The notes: a model not told the origin generated them from the sequence alone. DNA of 64,000 nucleotides from Tsukamurella sp. TY48 (GCF_019656655.1 NZ_BPMV01000001.1:1116001-1180000); one strand, 5' to 3'; positions 30,635-40,724 are shown, numbered from the stretch's first letter. A program made the numbers and translations.

Positions 30635-31483
30635 CTAGTCCGTGAGACTCTCCAACCGCCGGACCCGCTCCTCCAACGGCGGATGGATGCGGAAGGCGCG
30701 GGCGTAGCGCTCGCCCTCGCGGAAGGGGCTGACCACCATGGCGTGGGCGTGGACGGCGATGTCGGGATCGGGGGGCAGGGGCGCGGTGACCACACCGGCG
30801 GCGGTTTTGCGGAGCGCCCGGATGAGCGACGGTGGGTCGCCGGTGAGCAGGGCACCGTCGTGGTCGGCGCGGTACTCGGCGGTCCGCGAGACGCCCAGCC
30901 GGATGATGCCGCCGGCGATGGGGGCGAGCACGGAGAGCATGGCGTCGACCACCCGGCTGCGGCGCGACCCGCCGTCGCCGAAGCCGAGGAGGTAGCCGAA
31001 CCCGGCGAGCCCCACGATCACCGCGCCGACGGCGCCGGCCACCGAGGAGACGAGGGTGTCGCGGGAGTGGATGTGCGCGAGTTCGTGGCCGAGCACGGCG
31101 CGCAGCTCGCGTTCGTCGAGCCGGTCGAGCAGCCCCTGCGTGCAGCAGACCGCGGCGTGCGCGGGGTTGTGGCCGGTGGCGAAGGAGTTGGGGGCGTCGG
31201 TCGGCGAGACGTAGATCGCGGGCATCGGCTGCCGGGCCGCGGTGGACAGTTCGCGGACCAGCCGGAACAGCAGCGGGTGTTCCAGTTCGGAGACGCGGCG
31301 GGCGTGCATCGCGCGCAGCGGCAGCGACGGTCCCGACGTGTAGAGGTAGGTGCACAGGCCCGCCGCGCCGACGATCGCGACGATGAACCCCTCCTGCCCG
31401 AAAACGGCGCCGGTGGCCAGCACGAACCCGGCGACCAGCGCCATGAGCAGCGCGGTGCGGATCTGGTTGGCGTGGGCGTGCAC
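30635..31483 (-). CDS. htpX: Membrane zinc metalloprotease HtpX
   Basis: A 282-residue M48 protease. Two N-terminal helices precede NSFATGHNPAHAAVCCTQGL, the zinc-binding HELAH at residues 133-137, and a third zinc ligand region SRTAEYRADHDGALLTG. It degrades damaged membrane proteins from the cytoplasmic side. It starts with GTG at 31483. In M. tuberculosis htpX also sits beside the grcC1 and men genes. It lies 16 bases after grcC1 on the same strand and may be co-transcribed. Confidence 0.95.
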   Translation of the reverse strand: MHAHANQIRTALLMALVAGFVLATGAVFGQEGFIVAIVGAAGLCTYLYTSGPSLPLRAMHARRVSELEHPLLFRLVRELSTAARQPMPAIYVSPTDAPNSFATGHNPAHAAVCCTQGLLDRLDERELRAVLGHELAHIHSRDTLVSSVAGAVGAVIVGLAGFGYLLGFGDGGSRRSRVVDAMLSVLAPIAGGIIRLGVSRTAEYRADHDGALLTGDPPSLIRALRKTAAGVVTAPLPPDPDIAVHAHAMVVSPFREGERYARAFRIHPPLEERVRRLESLTD

Positions 31484-31499
31484 TGGGGGTGGTGCCGGG

Positions 31500-32492
31500 T
31501 CAGCCCAGGCGGGCGACCGTGAAGGTGACCAGCGACTCGAGCGCGCGACGCGCCTCCGATTCGGGCAGCTGCGCGAGCTCGGAGCGCGCGGTGTCGGCGT
31601 AGCCCTCCAGCGTGACGCGGGCCTGCTTCATGCCCTCGGACCGGCCGAGGAGTTCGATGGCCTCGGCGACGAGCGCATCGTCGGTGACGGGGCCCACGAG
31701 GATCTCGCGGAGCCGGTCACCGTCGGGGCCCGGGTCGCGCAGGGCGTGCAGCACCGGCAGTGTCCAGACGCCCTCGCGCAGGTCGGTGCCCGGAGTCTTG
31801 CCGGACTGCTGCGCCACCGAGCTGATGTCGATGATGTCGTCGCTGATCTGGAAGGCCATGCCGATGGCGTCGCCGATGCGGTACATGCGCTGCGCCAGCT
31901 CCTCGGACGCGCCGCCGTGCAGCGCGCCGAGCAGGCCGCAGGTGGCGATGAGGCTGGCAGTCTTGCCCCAGATGGTGTCGAGGTAGTGCTGCACCGGGTC
32001 GGAATCACCAGCGCCCTTGAGTTCGAGCATCTGGCCGGTGACGAGTTCGCCGAAGCACTTGGCGATCACGCCGACGGCGCGGGGGCCGAGGTCGGCGCCG
32101 AATCCGGAGGCCTTGGCGAACAGGAAGTCGCCGGCGAGGATCGCGATCGAGTTGCCCCACCGGGCGTTGGCCGACGGTGCGCCGCGGCGCGCGTCGGCCT
32201 CGTCCATCACGTCGTCGTGGTACAGGGTGGCGAGGTGGGTGAGTTCCATCGCCGCTGCGGCGGTGATCACCTGGTCGGACGGGCTGCCCGCGATGCGCCC
32301 GGACAGCAGGGTGAACATGGGCCGGAACCGCTTGCCGCCGGCCTCGAAGAGGTGCAGTGCCTCCTCGATCACGCATCCGTTCGCCTCGGCGATGCCGTCG
32401 GCGATCACTTGCTCGACCCGGGCCAGATCGGCACGGACCCCCGCCGCGAACTCCTCGGACCCGAGGTCGACTCCGGTCACCGTCTTCTCCAC
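31500..32492 (-). CDS. grcC1: Polyprenyl diphosphate synthase (GrcC1-like)
   Basis: A 330-residue trans-isoprenyl diphosphate synthase. KRFRP near residue 54, the first Asp-rich motif DDVMD at 93-97 and the second motif QISDDIIDIS are present. It extends allylic diphosphates and, given menG, menD and menA nearby, probably makes the menaquinone side chain. The start is GTG at 32492, four bases after the menG stop. The chain length cannot be read with confidence; the residues before the first motif are AMELTHLATLYH. Confidence 0.92.
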   Translation of the reverse strand: MEKTVTGVDLGSEEFAAGVRADLARVEQVIADGIAEANGCVIEEALHLFEAGGKRFRPMFTLLSGRIAGSPSDQVITAAAAMELTHLATLYHDDVMDEADARRGAPSANARWGNSIAILAGDFLFAKASGFGADLGPRAVGVIAKCFGELVTGQMLELKGAGDSDPVQHYLDTIWGKTASLIATCGLLGALHGGASEELAQRMYRIGDAIGMAFQISDDIIDISSVAQQSGKTPGTDLREGVWTLPVLHALRDPGPDGDRLREILVGPVTDDALVAEAIELLGRSEGMKQARVTLEGYADTARSELAQLPESEARRALESLVTFTVARLG

Positions 32493-32496
32493 GAGT

Positions 32497-33186
32497 TCAG
32501 CCTAGCGGGCGCACGGCGCTGTGCAGCGCGACGATGCCGCCGGTGAGGTTCGTCCAGCGCACGTCGCCCCATCCCGACTCCCGGATGATGTCGGCGAGGG
32601 CGGCTTGGTCGGGCCAGCTCTTGATGGATTCGGCCAGGTAGGTGTAGGCCTCGGGGTTGGACGAGCCGCGGGCGACCAGCTGGATGGCCTGGAGTGCGAC
32701 GTTTTCGTAAAGGGCGCGGAAGGCGCCGTTGGTGGGGGTGGAGAACTCGCACACCACGAGCCGGCCGCCGGGCCGCACCACGCGGGCCATTTCCCGCAGG
32801 CCGGCGGCGGTGTCCTGCACATTGCGCAGGCCGAAGGAGATGGTGGCGGCGTCGAAGGAGTCGTCGGCGAAGGGCAGTGCCATCGCGTCGCCGGCCACCA
32901 TCGGCACGGGCCGGAAGGAGCCGGCGTGCAGCATGCCGGTGGAGAAGTCGCAGGCCGCGGCCCAGGCGCCGGACCGGGCGAGTTCGACGGTGGAGACGCC
33001 GGTGCCGGCGGCGAGGTCGAGCACCTTCTCCCCCGCCTTGAGCTCGAGCGTCTGCCGGGTGCGGCGGCGCCAGTAGCGGTCCAGGCCGCCGGTCATCAAG
33101 GTGTTGGTGCGGTCGTATCGACGGGCGACACCGTCGAACATCGACGCCACCTCGCCGGCCTGCTTTTCCAGCGATGCTCGTCCCAT
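32497..33186 (-). CDS. menG: Demethylmenaquinone methyltransferase
   Basis: A 229-residue class I SAM methyltransferase of the UbiE/MenG family. [19 protein letters not shown], the SAM loop [14 protein letters not shown] and ISFGLRNV are diagnostic. It methylates demethylmenaquinone to menaquinone. I chose ATG 33186; a TAGCTT hexamer seven bases upstream suggests a leaderless mRNA. It is followed closely by grcC1. Confidence 0.95.
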   Translation of the reverse strand: MGRASLEKQAGEVASMFDGVARRYDRTNTLMTGGLDRYWRRRTRQTLELKAGEKVLDLAAGTGVSTVELARSGAWAAACDFSTGMLHAGSFRPVPMVAGDAMALPFADDSFDAATISFGLRNVQDTAAGLREMARVVRPGGRLVVCEFSTPTNGAFRALYENVALQAIQLVARGSSNPEAYTYLAESIKSWPDQAALADIIRESGWGDVRWTNLTGGIVALHSAVRPLG

Positions 33187-33206
33187 GCCCCGAAAGCTAC
33201 ACGAAG

Positions 33207-34358
33207 TCAGACGGCCCGCCCGACGGCGACATCGGGGGCTCCGGTGATCACGCTCTCGTAGTGCGCGAACAGCTGATCGCACAGCGCCGGCCAGGTGCGG
33301 GCGAGCACCGATCGGCGGGCGGCCTCGCCGAACCGGGCGCGCAGGGCGGGATCGGCGAGGGTGTCGATCACGCCGGGCAGCAGATCGGCGAATTCGGCGG
33401 TGGGCAGCAGGTAGCCGTTGCGGCAGTGCGCGACCAGGTCGCGGGGTCCGCCCTGGTCCGGCGCGATGGACGGGACGCCGGAGGCGAGGGCCTCCTGCAC
33501 GGCCTGGCAGAAGGTCTCGTGCTCGCCGGGGTGCACGAAGACGTCGAGGGAGGCGTAGGCGGCGCCGAGGTCGGCCCCGCCGAGCTGTCCGGTGAAGACG
33601 GCGTCGGGGAGGAGTTCGCCGAGGCGCGCGCGTTCGGGGCCGTCGCCGACGATGACGAGCTGCACGTCGTCCCGGCCGGACAGTCCGGCGAGGCGTTCGA
33701 CGTGCTTCTCGGCGGCGAGGCGGCCGACGAAGCCGACGATCATCCGATCGGGGTGATCGCCGAGCCATCGGGCGCGCAGCTCGGCGCTGCGGTGCGACGG
33801 TGCGAAGCGTTCGGCGTCCACGCCGCGGGCCCAGGTCTTCACGCGGGGGATGCGGTGGTCGCGCAGGTCGCGGATCGATGCGGACGACGGTGCCAGGGTG
33901 AGGTCGCACTGCTTGTGCAGTTGCCGGGTCCACCACCAGGCGGCGCGCTGGAGCGGGCCGAACCCGTAGGAGCCGGCGAATCCCGCGACGTCGGTCTGGA
34001 AGATCGCGACGGTGGGGATGCCGAGTCGCTTGGCGGCGGCGAGGCCGCCGGCGCCGAGGAAGTAGGGCGAGGCGAGGTGCACCACGTCGGGGCGGAAGTC
34101 GCGCAGCACGTCCACCATGAGCATTCCGGGCTGTCCGATGGGCAGCGATGAGATGCCGGGCAGCATCCGCGCGGGCACCCGGTACACGGGGAAGCCGAGG
34201 TGCTCCAGCGGGGCGGGGTCCGAGCCGGCGACGGAGTCGGGCGCGATCACGATGGCCTCGGTGCCGGTGCGCCGGCAGTGTTCGAGCACCCGCAGCACCG
34301 AGTTGGTCACTCCGTTGACGTTCGGGAGGAAGGATTCCGCGACGATGGCGATACGCAC
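33207..34358 (-). CDS. mgtA: GT4 glycosyltransferase, MgtA-like GDP-mannose-dependent alpha-mannosyltransferase
   Basis: A 383-residue GT-B enzyme. The N-terminal [36 protein letters not shown] and the donor-site [18 protein letters not shown] are typical of GT4. The same gene position between menG and menD is occupied by mgtA in mycobacteria and corynebacteria, where it mannosylates GlcAGroAc2 or related glycolipids feeding lipomannan synthesis. The GTG start is at 34358. The acceptor is inferred. Confidence 0.87.
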   Translation of the reverse strand: MRIAIVAESFLPNVNGVTNSVLRVLEHCRRTGTEAIVIAPDSVAGSDPAPLEHLGFPVYRVPARMLPGISSLPIGQPGMLMVDVLRDFRPDVVHLASPYFLGAGGLAAAKRLGIPTVAIFQTDVAGFAGSYGFGPLQRAAWWWTRQLHKQCDLTLAPSSASIRDLRDHRIPRVKTWARGVDAERFAPSHRSAELRARWLGDHPDRMIVGFVGRLAAEKHVERLAGLSGRDDVQLVIVGDGPERARLGELLPDAVFTGQLGGADLGAAYASLDVFVHPGEHETFCQAVQEALASGVPSIAPDQGGPRDLVAHCRNGYLLPTAEFADLLPGVIDTLADPALRARFGEAARRSVLARTWPALCDQLFAHYESVITGAPDVAVGRAV

Positions 34359-34395
34359 GAGGTCAGTGTGGCCGGACCCGGTGCCGCGACGTGGC

Positions 34396-34878
34396 CTATC
34401 GGTTGTCGGTCGTCGGAACGTCGGGTGAACTGTCGGTCACCGGGGCGGCCGGTTCCGCGTCGGCGGTGCGCCGGTAGGTCACGGCGATGAGCGTCATGAT
34501 CGATCCGACCACGAGCCAGGTGACGCCGGCGACGGACGCGGCGGGGAGGATCGCGACGTGGGCGTCGCGTCCGGCGACGCGCACGAGTTCGGGGTCGTCG
34601 CGGCTGTATTCGACCTGGATCCGGTCGCCGACGGTGAGTCCGCTGGGGTAGAGCACGCCGAGCGGCGGATTGTGGTTGACGCCGTCGGGTGTGTAGAAGC
34701 TGATGGTCGAGCGGCGGGGTCCGGCGGAGAGCACCTCCGCGGTGGCGGCGCCGAGGTTCTTCTCGATGGTGCGGTCGTCGCGCCAGGCGGCGAGCACGAG
34801 CACCACGCACAGGCCGGTGATGAGGATGGCGGTCCACAGCAGCACGAGCTGCACGCGCCGCAGGGCGGTACGGCTCAC
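34396..34878 (-). CDS. DUF3592 membrane protein
   Basis: A 160-residue protein with an N-terminal helix ([21 protein letters not shown]), an external domain ([36 protein letters not shown]) and a second helix near residue 115. This is the DUF3592 pattern of M. tuberculosis Rv0556. The role is unknown. GTG 34878 overlaps the menD stop (GTGA), so it is translated with menD. Confidence 0.83.
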   Translation of the reverse strand: MSRTALRRVQLVLLWTAILITGLCVVLVLAAWRDDRTIEKNLGAATAEVLSAGPRRSTISFYTPDGVNHNPPLGVLYPSGLTVGDRIQVEYSRDDPELVRVAGRDAHVAILPAASVAGVTWLVVGSIMTLIAVTYRRTADAEPAAPVTDSSPDVPTTDNR

Positions 34879-36521
34879 CGGCCCTCCCCCGTGATGCGGG
34901 CGCGCATCCCGGCGTGCAGGGCGCGCAGGCCGGTGCGTTGGGTGCGCACCTCCACCACCCGCAGGCCGGGTTCGGCGGCGATGGCGGCCAGTTCGTCGAT
35001 CTCGGCGAGCCGGTATTCGATGCCGTAGGCGGTGCAGAGGGCGGCGAGGTCGGTGCCGTGCGGGGTACCGAAGACGCGGGCGGCGGCACCGTCGTATTCG
35101 GCGCCGGAGTACCGCTCCTCCCCTTGTTCGAGCAGGTTGAAGATGCCGCCGCCGTTGTCGTTGGCGACCACGATGGTGAGGTCGCGGGGCCGCGGCTCGT
35201 CGGGGCCGATGAGCAGGCCGGAGGCGTCGTGCACGAAGGTGAGGTCGCCCATGAGGGCCACGGTGCGGCGGTCGGGCAGGGCGAGGGCGGCGCCGACCGC
35301 GGTGCTCACGGTGCCGTCGATGCCGGCGACGCCGCGGTTGGAGAGCACCGTGACGCCGGCGGGGAGGTCGCCGGCGAGGGCCACATCGCGCACGGGGTTG
35401 GAGGCGCCCACCACGAGTTGGTCGCCGGGGTGCAGGGCTGCGCACACGGCGCGGGCCACGTGCAGTCCGGTGACGGGTTCGGCGTCGAGTCCGTCGGCGA
35501 CGGCCGCCCGGGCCAGACGGTCCGCCTCGGCGCAGCGGGCGAGCCAGGCCTCGTCGGGGTCGCCGACGGGGACCACGCGGGTGCCGGTGGCGGCGACGTT
35601 GCCGGAGACGTCGGGCCAGCGGGGGCCGGTGGTGACGGCGTAGACGGTGACGTCGGGGTCGGCGAGCAGTGCGCTCACCTCGCGGTGCAGGGTGGGCCGC
35701 CCGCAGATGATGGCCTGCCGGGGGCGCAGCAGCGGGAGCGCCCAGGGGTGCAGCGGGTTCTCGGCGCGGGGCGCGGTGGGTTCGGCGACGGTGGGCAGGT
35801 GGCGCAGCGCGGGGTTCTCGCCGGCGCCGTGTCCGGAGATGACCACGGTGTCGGGGCTCAGGTCGATGGGCAGCGGTACGTCGAGGGTGGCGACGGGGGC
35901 CACGGTCCAGGGGCCGCCGTCGGGGCGGCCCTGGGCGAGGGCGGGCGACGGGTCGTCGGGCACGAGGGGTTCGCGCAGCGGGATGTCGAATTGGACGGGG
36001 CCGGCGTTGCCGGTGCGGGCGCCGCGGGCGGCGGCGAGCGCGCGGCAGACGGCGCTGCGCCACTGGGAGTTCCGGTCGAGGCCGGGTTCGGCGAGGCCGA
36101 GGGAGAGGCTGGCGCGCACCTGGGTGCCGAAGATGCCGAACTGTTCCACGGTCTGGTTGGCGCCGGAGCCGAGCAGCTCGTACGGGCGGTTGGCGCTGAT
36201 CACCAGGAGCGGGACGCGGGCGTAGTTGGCTTCGTAGACGGCGGGGCTGAGGTTGGCGACGGCGGTGCCGGAGGTCATGATCACGGCCACCGGGCGGCGG
36301 GTGGCGGAGGCGATGCCGACGGCGAGGAAGCCAGCGGTGCGTTCGTCGATGCGCACGTGCAGCCGCAGGTCGCCGCGGACGTCGGCGGCGTGCACGGCGA
36401 AGGCGAGCGGTGCATTGCGGGAGCCGGGGCACAGCACGATGTCGGTGACGCCGCCGCGCACCAGCTCGTCCACGATCACGCGCGCCTGCAGCGTGGACGG
36501 GTTGGGTGCGGCGTTGTGCAT
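34875..36521 (-). CDS. menD: 2-succinyl-5-enolpyruvyl-6-hydroxy-3-cyclohexene-1-carboxylate synthase
   Basis: A 548-residue ThDP enzyme. [14 protein letters not shown], the cofactor-activating Glu in [22 protein letters not shown] and the ThDP-binding GDLTFVHD...[11 protein letters not shown] are all present. It joins isochorismate and 2-oxoglutarate early in menaquinone synthesis. Start ATG 36521 has TAAGGT seven bases upstream, consistent with a leaderless mRNA; a longer open frame upstream overlaps the divergent gene. The order menD-DUF3592-mgtA is as in mycobacteria. Confidence 0.95.
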   Translation of the reverse strand: MHNAAPNPSTLQARVIVDELVRGGVTDIVLCPGSRNAPLAFAVHAADVRGDLRLHVRIDERTAGFLAVGIASATRRPVAVIMTSGTAVANLSPAVYEANYARVPLLVISANRPYELLGSGANQTVEQFGIFGTQVRASLSLGLAEPGLDRNSQWRSAVCRALAAARGARTGNAGPVQFDIPLREPLVPDDPSPALAQGRPDGGPWTVAPVATLDVPLPIDLSPDTVVISGHGAGENPALRHLPTVAEPTAPRAENPLHPWALPLLRPRQAIICGRPTLHREVSALLADPDVTVYAVTTGPRWPDVSGNVAATGTRVVPVGDPDEAWLARCAEADRLARAAVADGLDAEPVTGLHVARAVCAALHPGDQLVVGASNPVRDVALAGDLPAGVTVLSNRGVAGIDGTVSTAVGAALALPDRRTVALMGDLTFVHDASGLLIGPDEPRPRDLTIVVANDNGGGIFNLLEQGEERYSGAEYDGAAARVFGTPHGTDLAALCTAYGIEYRLAEIDELAAIAAEPGLRVVEVRTQRTGLRALHAGMRARITGEGR

Positions 36522-36605
36522 GGCGACCACCTTACGACCGACCAGCGGTGGCGGTGCACCGCGAACGCCCCCGCAGCGCCGCGCGAACACTGCTAACATG
36601 GCGCC

Positions 36606-37871
36606 ATGACTGCGGGTACCAGGGAATTCGACATCATCGTTTTCGGCGCCACCGGCTTCGTCGGCGAGCTCACGGCCCGGCATCTGGCCTGGCACGCACC
36701 CGCGGGGGTGAAGGTGGCCCTGGCCGGGCGTTCGCAGGAGAAGCTGGAGAGGCTGCGCGATCGCCTGGGTGGCGACGCCGCCGGCTGGGGCATCGTGACC
36801 GCCGATGTCGATGCCCCGTCCACGGTGGATGCGATGGTCGCGCGCACCACGGTGCTGTGCACCACGGTGGGCCCGTACGCGAAGTACGGCGAGATCGTGG
36901 TGGGCGCGTGCGTGAACGCGGGAACCCATTACACCGATCTCACGGGCGAGGTGCTGTTCGCGCGCCGCTCCATCGACAAGTTCCATGAGCAGGCCGCCGC
37001 GAACGGAACGAAGATCGTGCATTCCTGCGGATTCGACTCGATCCCTTCGGATCTGGGCACGTACCTGGTGTACGAGCGCGCCAAGTCCGACGGTGCCGGC
37101 ACGCTCGGCCCCACCACGCTGGTGATCCGCTCGATCCGCGGCGGTGCGAGCGGCGGCACCATCGCCTCGGCGATCGGCCTGGCGGACGAGGTGACCGCGG
37201 ACCGCGAGGCGCGGCGGGTGGCGGGCCGGCCGCATTCGCTCAGCGTGGATCCCACGCGCGAGGCGCCGCAGCAGCCGGGCGACCTGTCGGTGGTGAACGC
37301 CGCCTCGGTCGATCCGTCACTGTCGGGCACGCTGGCGCCGTTCTTCATGGCCAGCTACAACACTCGTGTGGTGCGGCGTTCGAACGGTTTGCTGGACTTC
37401 GCGTACGGCCCCGATTTCAGTTACCGCGAGACGATGGCGGTGCCGGGCCCCTCGGTGGTCTCGAAGGTCGGTTCGCATCTGGTGCAGGGTGCGCTCGCGG
37501 TGGGGATGGGCGCGTTGGCGATCAAGCCGCTGCGCCCCGTGCTCGACCGCATCCTGCCGCAGCCGGGCCAGGGACCCAGCGAGAAGTCGCAGGCGAAGGG
37601 CAATTTCATCGCCGATGTCTACTCGCGCACCACGGGTGGGCGGCGCTACCGGTCGACGATCGGCGCCGATCTGGACCCCGGCTACAGCGGCACGGCCGTG
37701 ATGCTGGGCGAGTCCAGCCTCGCGCTCGCCCTCGACGGTGACGCGGCCCGCGGCGGGGCGAAGCTGCCGGACCGCGGCGGCGTGCTCACTCCCGCGGTCG
37801 CGTTGGGCGATGCGCTGGCGGATCGCCTTCGCGCGCAGGGCTTCACCGTGAAGGTCGACGAGCTGTCGTAG
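36606..37871 (+). CDS. Saccharopine-dehydrogenase-like / trans-acting enoyl reductase family protein
   Basis: A 421-residue NAD(P)-dependent oxidoreductase with a Rossmann start [20 protein letters not shown] and [42 protein letters not shown] and [11 protein letters not shown] match the actinobacterial family that includes trans-acting enoyl reductases for lipid synthesis and saccharopine-dehydrogenase-like proteins. A lipid-related role is plausible but not shown. TGCTAACAT ends six bases before the ATG, giving an extended -10 and a leaderless start. It is convergent with the CsoR-family gene, one base apart. Confidence 0.85.
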   Translation: MTAGTREFDIIVFGATGFVGELTARHLAWHAPAGVKVALAGRSQEKLERLRDRLGGDAAGWGIVTADVDAPSTVDAMVARTTVLCTTVGPYAKYGEIVVGACVNAGTHYTDLTGEVLFARRSIDKFHEQAAANGTKIVHSCGFDSIPSDLGTYLVYERAKSDGAGTLGPTTLVIRSIRGGASGGTIASAIGLADEVTADREARRVAGRPHSLSVDPTREAPQQPGDLSVVNAASVDPSLSGTLAPFFMASYNTRVVRRSNGLLDFAYGPDFSYRETMAVPGPSVVSKVGSHLVQGALAVGMGALAIKPLRPVLDRILPQPGQGPSEKSQAKGNFIADVYSRTTGGRRYRSTIGADLDPGYSGTAVMLGESSLALALDGDAARGGAKLPDRGGVLTPAVALGDALADRLRAQGFTVKVDELS

Positions 37872-37872
37872 C

Positions 37873-38133
37873 TCAGGCCAGGGCCAGGAAGAGCTTCTCG
37901 AGCTTCTGCTGGTCCACGTTCTCGGGGCCCTCGGTGGCGATGCAGTGCTGCAGGCCGGTGGCCACGAGGGCGTAGCCGCTACGGCCGAGCGCCTTGTTGA
38001 CGGCGGCGAGCTGGGTGAGTACGTCCTCGCACTCCTCGCCCTCCTCGAGCATCCGGATCACGGTGGCGAGGTGTCCGTGGGCCCGCTTGAGCCGGGTCAC
38101 AATGGGTTTCGCACCCTCGTCGGGGATCCTCAT
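37873..38133 (-). CDS. CsoR/FrmR-family (DUF156) metal- or sulfur-sensing repressor
   Basis: An 86-residue four-helix repressor. VTRLKRAHGHLATVIRMLEE and EECEDVLTQLAAVNKAL are typical of the family. Of the copper-sensor Cys-His-Cys set, both Cys are present (CEDV and QHC), but the residue four before the second Cys, normally His, is Gly (TGLQHC). That argues against a copper CsoR and allows a persulfide (CstR-like) or other ligand. Upstream is a 20-codon peptide whose stop overlaps this ATG. G-tract palindromes at 38246-38294 in the divergent region are probable operators shared with the MMPL gene. Confidence 0.85.
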   Translation of the reverse strand: MRIPDEGAKPIVTRLKRAHGHLATVIRMLEEGEECEDVLTQLAAVNKALGRSGYALVATGLQHCIATEGPENVDQQKLEKLFLALA

Positions 38134-38192
38134 CGCGTCACCGCCGCGGTGAGGATCTTGATGTTCGCGACCGTGCGGGCGTGCTGCGCCAT
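38130..38192 (-). CDS. 20-residue leader peptide coupled to the CsoR-family gene
   Basis: The frame reads MAQHARTVANIKILTAAVTR and stops in an ATGA overlap with the repressor start. AGAGGGG precedes its ATG at a good distance, better than any site before the repressor's own start. This suggests the repressor is translated by reinitiation after the peptide. No known peptide resembles it to my knowledge. It may be a true small protein or only a translation enhancer. Confidence 0.55.
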   Translation of the reverse strand: MAQHARTVANIKILTAAVTR

Positions 38193-38245
38193 GCCGTTCC
38201 CCTCTTCCCGCCGCCGGTCGGCCGGAGATCGGTTCCATTGTACAA

Positions 38246-38257
38246 CCCCCTAGGGGG
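38246..38257. promoter_or_regulatory. G-tract palindrome, site 1
   Basis: CCCCCTAGGGGG is a perfect 12-bp palindrome. CsoR/RcnR-family repressors bind sites built from such G/C tracts. It lies 12 bases from the larger palindrome at 38269-38294, so two tetramers could bind side by side. Confidence 0.65.
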
Positions 38258-38268
38258 ATGCTACGTTC

Positions 38269-38294
38269 CTCGTATCCCCCCGGGGGGATACGAG
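38269..38294. promoter_or_regulatory. 26-bp perfect palindrome, site 2 (CsoR-type operator)
   Basis: The sequence is symmetrical over 26 bases, with CTCGTATCCCCCC in the left half and its exact complement in the right. It ends where the MMPL ribosome site GAGGAG begins, so a bound repressor would block MMPL expression, and probably its own gene with site 1. Confidence 0.75.
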
Positions 38295-38305
38295 AGGAGT
38301 CTTCC

Positions 38306-40501
38306 GTGTCGCACACCGCCGACGGGGCCGCACCGTCCACCACCCCGCGAACGCCGCGCCCGGGCCCGCTCGGGTGCCTCGGCGGCTGGGTGATCGACCA
38401 TCGTCGTTCGGTCGCCGTCACCTGGCTGCTCGCGATCATCGCGCTGGGGCTGTTCGCGCCGTTCGTGGAGAAGAACCTGTCCGGCGCCGGCTGGCAGGCG
38501 AACGGATCGGAATCGGTGCAGGCCAGGGAGCTGGCGCAGGCGCACTTCGGGGGCAACGCCAGTCATGCGATCCAGGTGGTGGTCAGCAGCGCGGGCGCCC
38601 CCCTCGACCAGGGCGACGGTCCGCGGGTGCTCGCACGGGTCACCGAGATCCTGCGCGCCGATGCGCGGATCGCCGAGGTCGTGGCGCCGCAGCCCGGTGC
38701 CGGACTGAGCGCCGACGGCCGCACCGCCGTCGTGCTCGGCGGCGCCGGGGCCGACACCAACGAGATGGTGCGTGCCGCCACGGATCTCAAGGATTCGCTG
38801 GGTGCGGCGTCCACGGCGGACATCTCCGTGAACCCGACCGGCTCGTCGATGCTGTGGTCGGATTTCAACGCCGCCAACCTCTCCGCCATGCTCACGTCCG
38901 AGATGCTCTCCTGGCCGGTGACACTCGCGATCCTGGTGCTCGCCTTCGGCACGCTGGTGGCGGCGGGCCTGCCACTCGCGCTGACCCTGGCGGGCCTGGT
39001 CGCGTCGGCCGGTTCGCTGGTGCTGATCAACGAGATCGTCCCGGTGTCGATCTGGGCCATGAACTTCGCGATGATGTTCTCCCTGGCCCTGGGCATCGAC
39101 TACGCCCTGTTCCTGGTGGTGCGTTACCGCGCCGCGCGAATGGAACAGGGCCTGTCCCGGCGGGATTCGATCGCACAGATGATGGATACCGCGGGCAAGG
39201 CGGTACTCCTGTCCGGCATCACGGTGCTCGTCTCGCTGTCGGCAGTGATGCTGGTGCCCTCCCCGTCGTTCCGCTCGATGGCGGGCGGAATCATGGTGTC
39301 GGTGGTGTTCATCCTGGCCGCCACGCTCACGCTGCTGCCGGTGGTGCTGTTCGTCCTCGACATGCGGATCAACAACCTGCCGATTCCGTGGGCGCAGGCC
39401 GCCACCCACCGGTCGCCGCGATTCGAGCGCTGGGGCGCGCGGTTGTGGCGCAATCCGCTGGCGTGGGGCGGCGGGGCACTGGCCGTCCTGATCGCGCTGG
39501 CCGTGCCCGTGATCGGACTCCGCACAGCGATGCCCTCGATCACGGTGCTTCCCGAGAGCGCCGATGCGCGAGTCGGTTACAACGAGGTGCAACGCGCCTT
39601 CGGGCCGGGCGCTCCGGGCACCCTGCAGATCGTGGTGCCCACCGCCGAGGCTCCCGCCGCCGCGCAGGTGCTCGGCACCGATCCCGGGATCGCCGGCGCG
39701 ATGCCCGCGATGCCCGCGGCCGACGGCAGTGGGTTGAGCCTGATCGCCGCGGTGCCGGGCGTCGACCCGTCCGATCCGGCGCTCGCGGGTACCGTCGACC
39801 GGCTGCGCGCCACCCTGCCCGACGGTGCGCTGGTCGGCGGCGCCGCGGTCGAGAACATCGATCTGAAGAAGCAGCTCGACAGGTCGACACCGCTGGTGAT
39901 CGGCATCATCCTGATCCTGGGATTCGTACTGCTGGTGGTGGCGCTGCGGGCGCCGCTCATCGCGCTGCTCGGTACCGGGGTGAGCCTGCTGTCCACGGCG
40001 GCGGCCTTCGGTGTGGCCCGGCTGATCTTCCAGGACGGATTCGGTTCATCGTTCCTGGGTTTCGAATCGCAGGGATTCCTGGACGCGTGGGCACCGGTCT
40101 TCTTCTTCGCGATGATCTTCGCCATCGCCATGGATTACACGGTGTTCCTGTTGTCGTCGGCGAAGGAGCATTGGGAACGCACGGGCGATCCCGAGCAGGC
40201 GATGGTGGGCGCGGTCGCGCAATCGGGTCGGGTGATCTTCGCCGCGGGCGGCGTGATGGTGGCGGTGTTCTTCACCTTCGCGCTGTCGGGGCCGCTGCCG
40301 CCGAAGGAGATGGGCGTGATCCTCGGCGTCGCGGTGCTGCTCGACACCTTCCTGGTGCGGCTGATCCTGCTGCCGGTGCTGCTGCGCCTCACCGGGCGCC
40401 GTGCGTGGGCCTGCCCCGCTCCCCTGGCGCGGGTGCTCCCGGACATCAGCTTCGCGCACGACGCGGGTGATCCGGCCGCGGCGGCGGATACCATTCACTA
40501 G
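38306..40501 (+). CDS. MMPL/RND-family transporter
   Basis: A 731-residue RND-type exporter in the small MMPL (YdfJ-like) class: two six-helix bundles, each with one external domain. The proton-relay segments are GIDYALFLVVRYR in helix 4 and MDYTVFLLSSAKEHW in helix 10. The first external domain contains AHFGGNASHAIQVVVSSAG, and the second VGYNEVQRAFGPGAPGT. It probably exports a lipid, drug or reactive compound. The GTG start at 38306 has GAGGAG upstream. An earlier in-frame start lies inside the operator and was rejected. Its divergence from a CsoR-family gene with shared palindromes suggests induction by that repressor's ligand. Confidence 0.9.
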   Translation: MSHTADGAAPSTTPRTPRPGPLGCLGGWVIDHRRSVAVTWLLAIIALGLFAPFVEKNLSGAGWQANGSESVQARELAQAHFGGNASHAIQVVVSSAGAPLDQGDGPRVLARVTEILRADARIAEVVAPQPGAGLSADGRTAVVLGGAGADTNEMVRAATDLKDSLGAASTADISVNPTGSSMLWSDFNAANLSAMLTSEMLSWPVTLAILVLAFGTLVAAGLPLALTLAGLVASAGSLVLINEIVPVSIWAMNFAMMFSLALGIDYALFLVVRYRAARMEQGLSRRDSIAQMMDTAGKAVLLSGITVLVSLSAVMLVPSPSFRSMAGGIMVSVVFILAATLTLLPVVLFVLDMRINNLPIPWAQAATHRSPRFERWGARLWRNPLAWGGGALAVLIALAVPVIGLRTAMPSITVLPESADARVGYNEVQRAFGPGAPGTLQIVVPTAEAPAAAQVLGTDPGIAGAMPAMPAADGSGLSLIAAVPGVDPSDPALAGTVDRLRATLPDGALVGGAAVENIDLKKQLDRSTPLVIGIILILGFVLLVVALRAPLIALLGTGVSLLSTAAAFGVARLIFQDGFGSSFLGFESQGFLDAWAPVFFFAMIFAIAMDYTVFLLSSAKEHWERTGDPEQAMVGAVAQSGRVIFAAGGVMVAVFFTFALSGPLPPKEMGVILGVAVLLDTFLVRLILLPVLLRLTGRRAWACPAPLARVLPDISFAHDAGDPAAAADTIH

Positions 40502-40559
40502 CGCGCGCTTTCGAGGTGTTCCGCGAGTTCGCCGGCGCCCCGGAGCCAGAGGAGAGACC

Positions 40560-40724
40560 ATGTGCCACGCCGTCCCCTGCCGTACGTGCGGCAAGACCAC
40601 CTGGGCCGGGTGCGGCTCGCACGTCGACGCGGTGCGGGCGATGGTCGCGCCGCAGGACTGGTGCGCCGGTCACGCGGCCGAGGAGCCGGCCGCCACGCGC
40701 CGCAGGCTCCCCTGGTTCCGCTAG
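40560..40724 (+). CDS. Small Cys/His-rich protein
   Basis: A 54-residue protein, MCHAVPCRTCGKTTWAGCG..., with CxTCGK, a second Cys, HVDAV and DWCAGH, a set that could bind zinc. Similar short proteins are common in actinobacteria and have no assigned role. GAGGAGAG lies just before the ATG. It begins 59 bases after the MMPL gene and may be co-transcribed with it. Its stop overlaps the convergent next gene by four bases. Confidence 0.72.
   Translation: MCHAVPCRTCGKTTWAGCGSHVDAVRAMVAPQDWCAGHAAEEPAATRRRLPWFR

Noticed and set aside
32497-33936. A longer MenG with N-terminal Arg/Pro-rich extension
   Set aside because: The extension is the shadow of the glycosyltransferase gene; ATG 33186 gives the family length.
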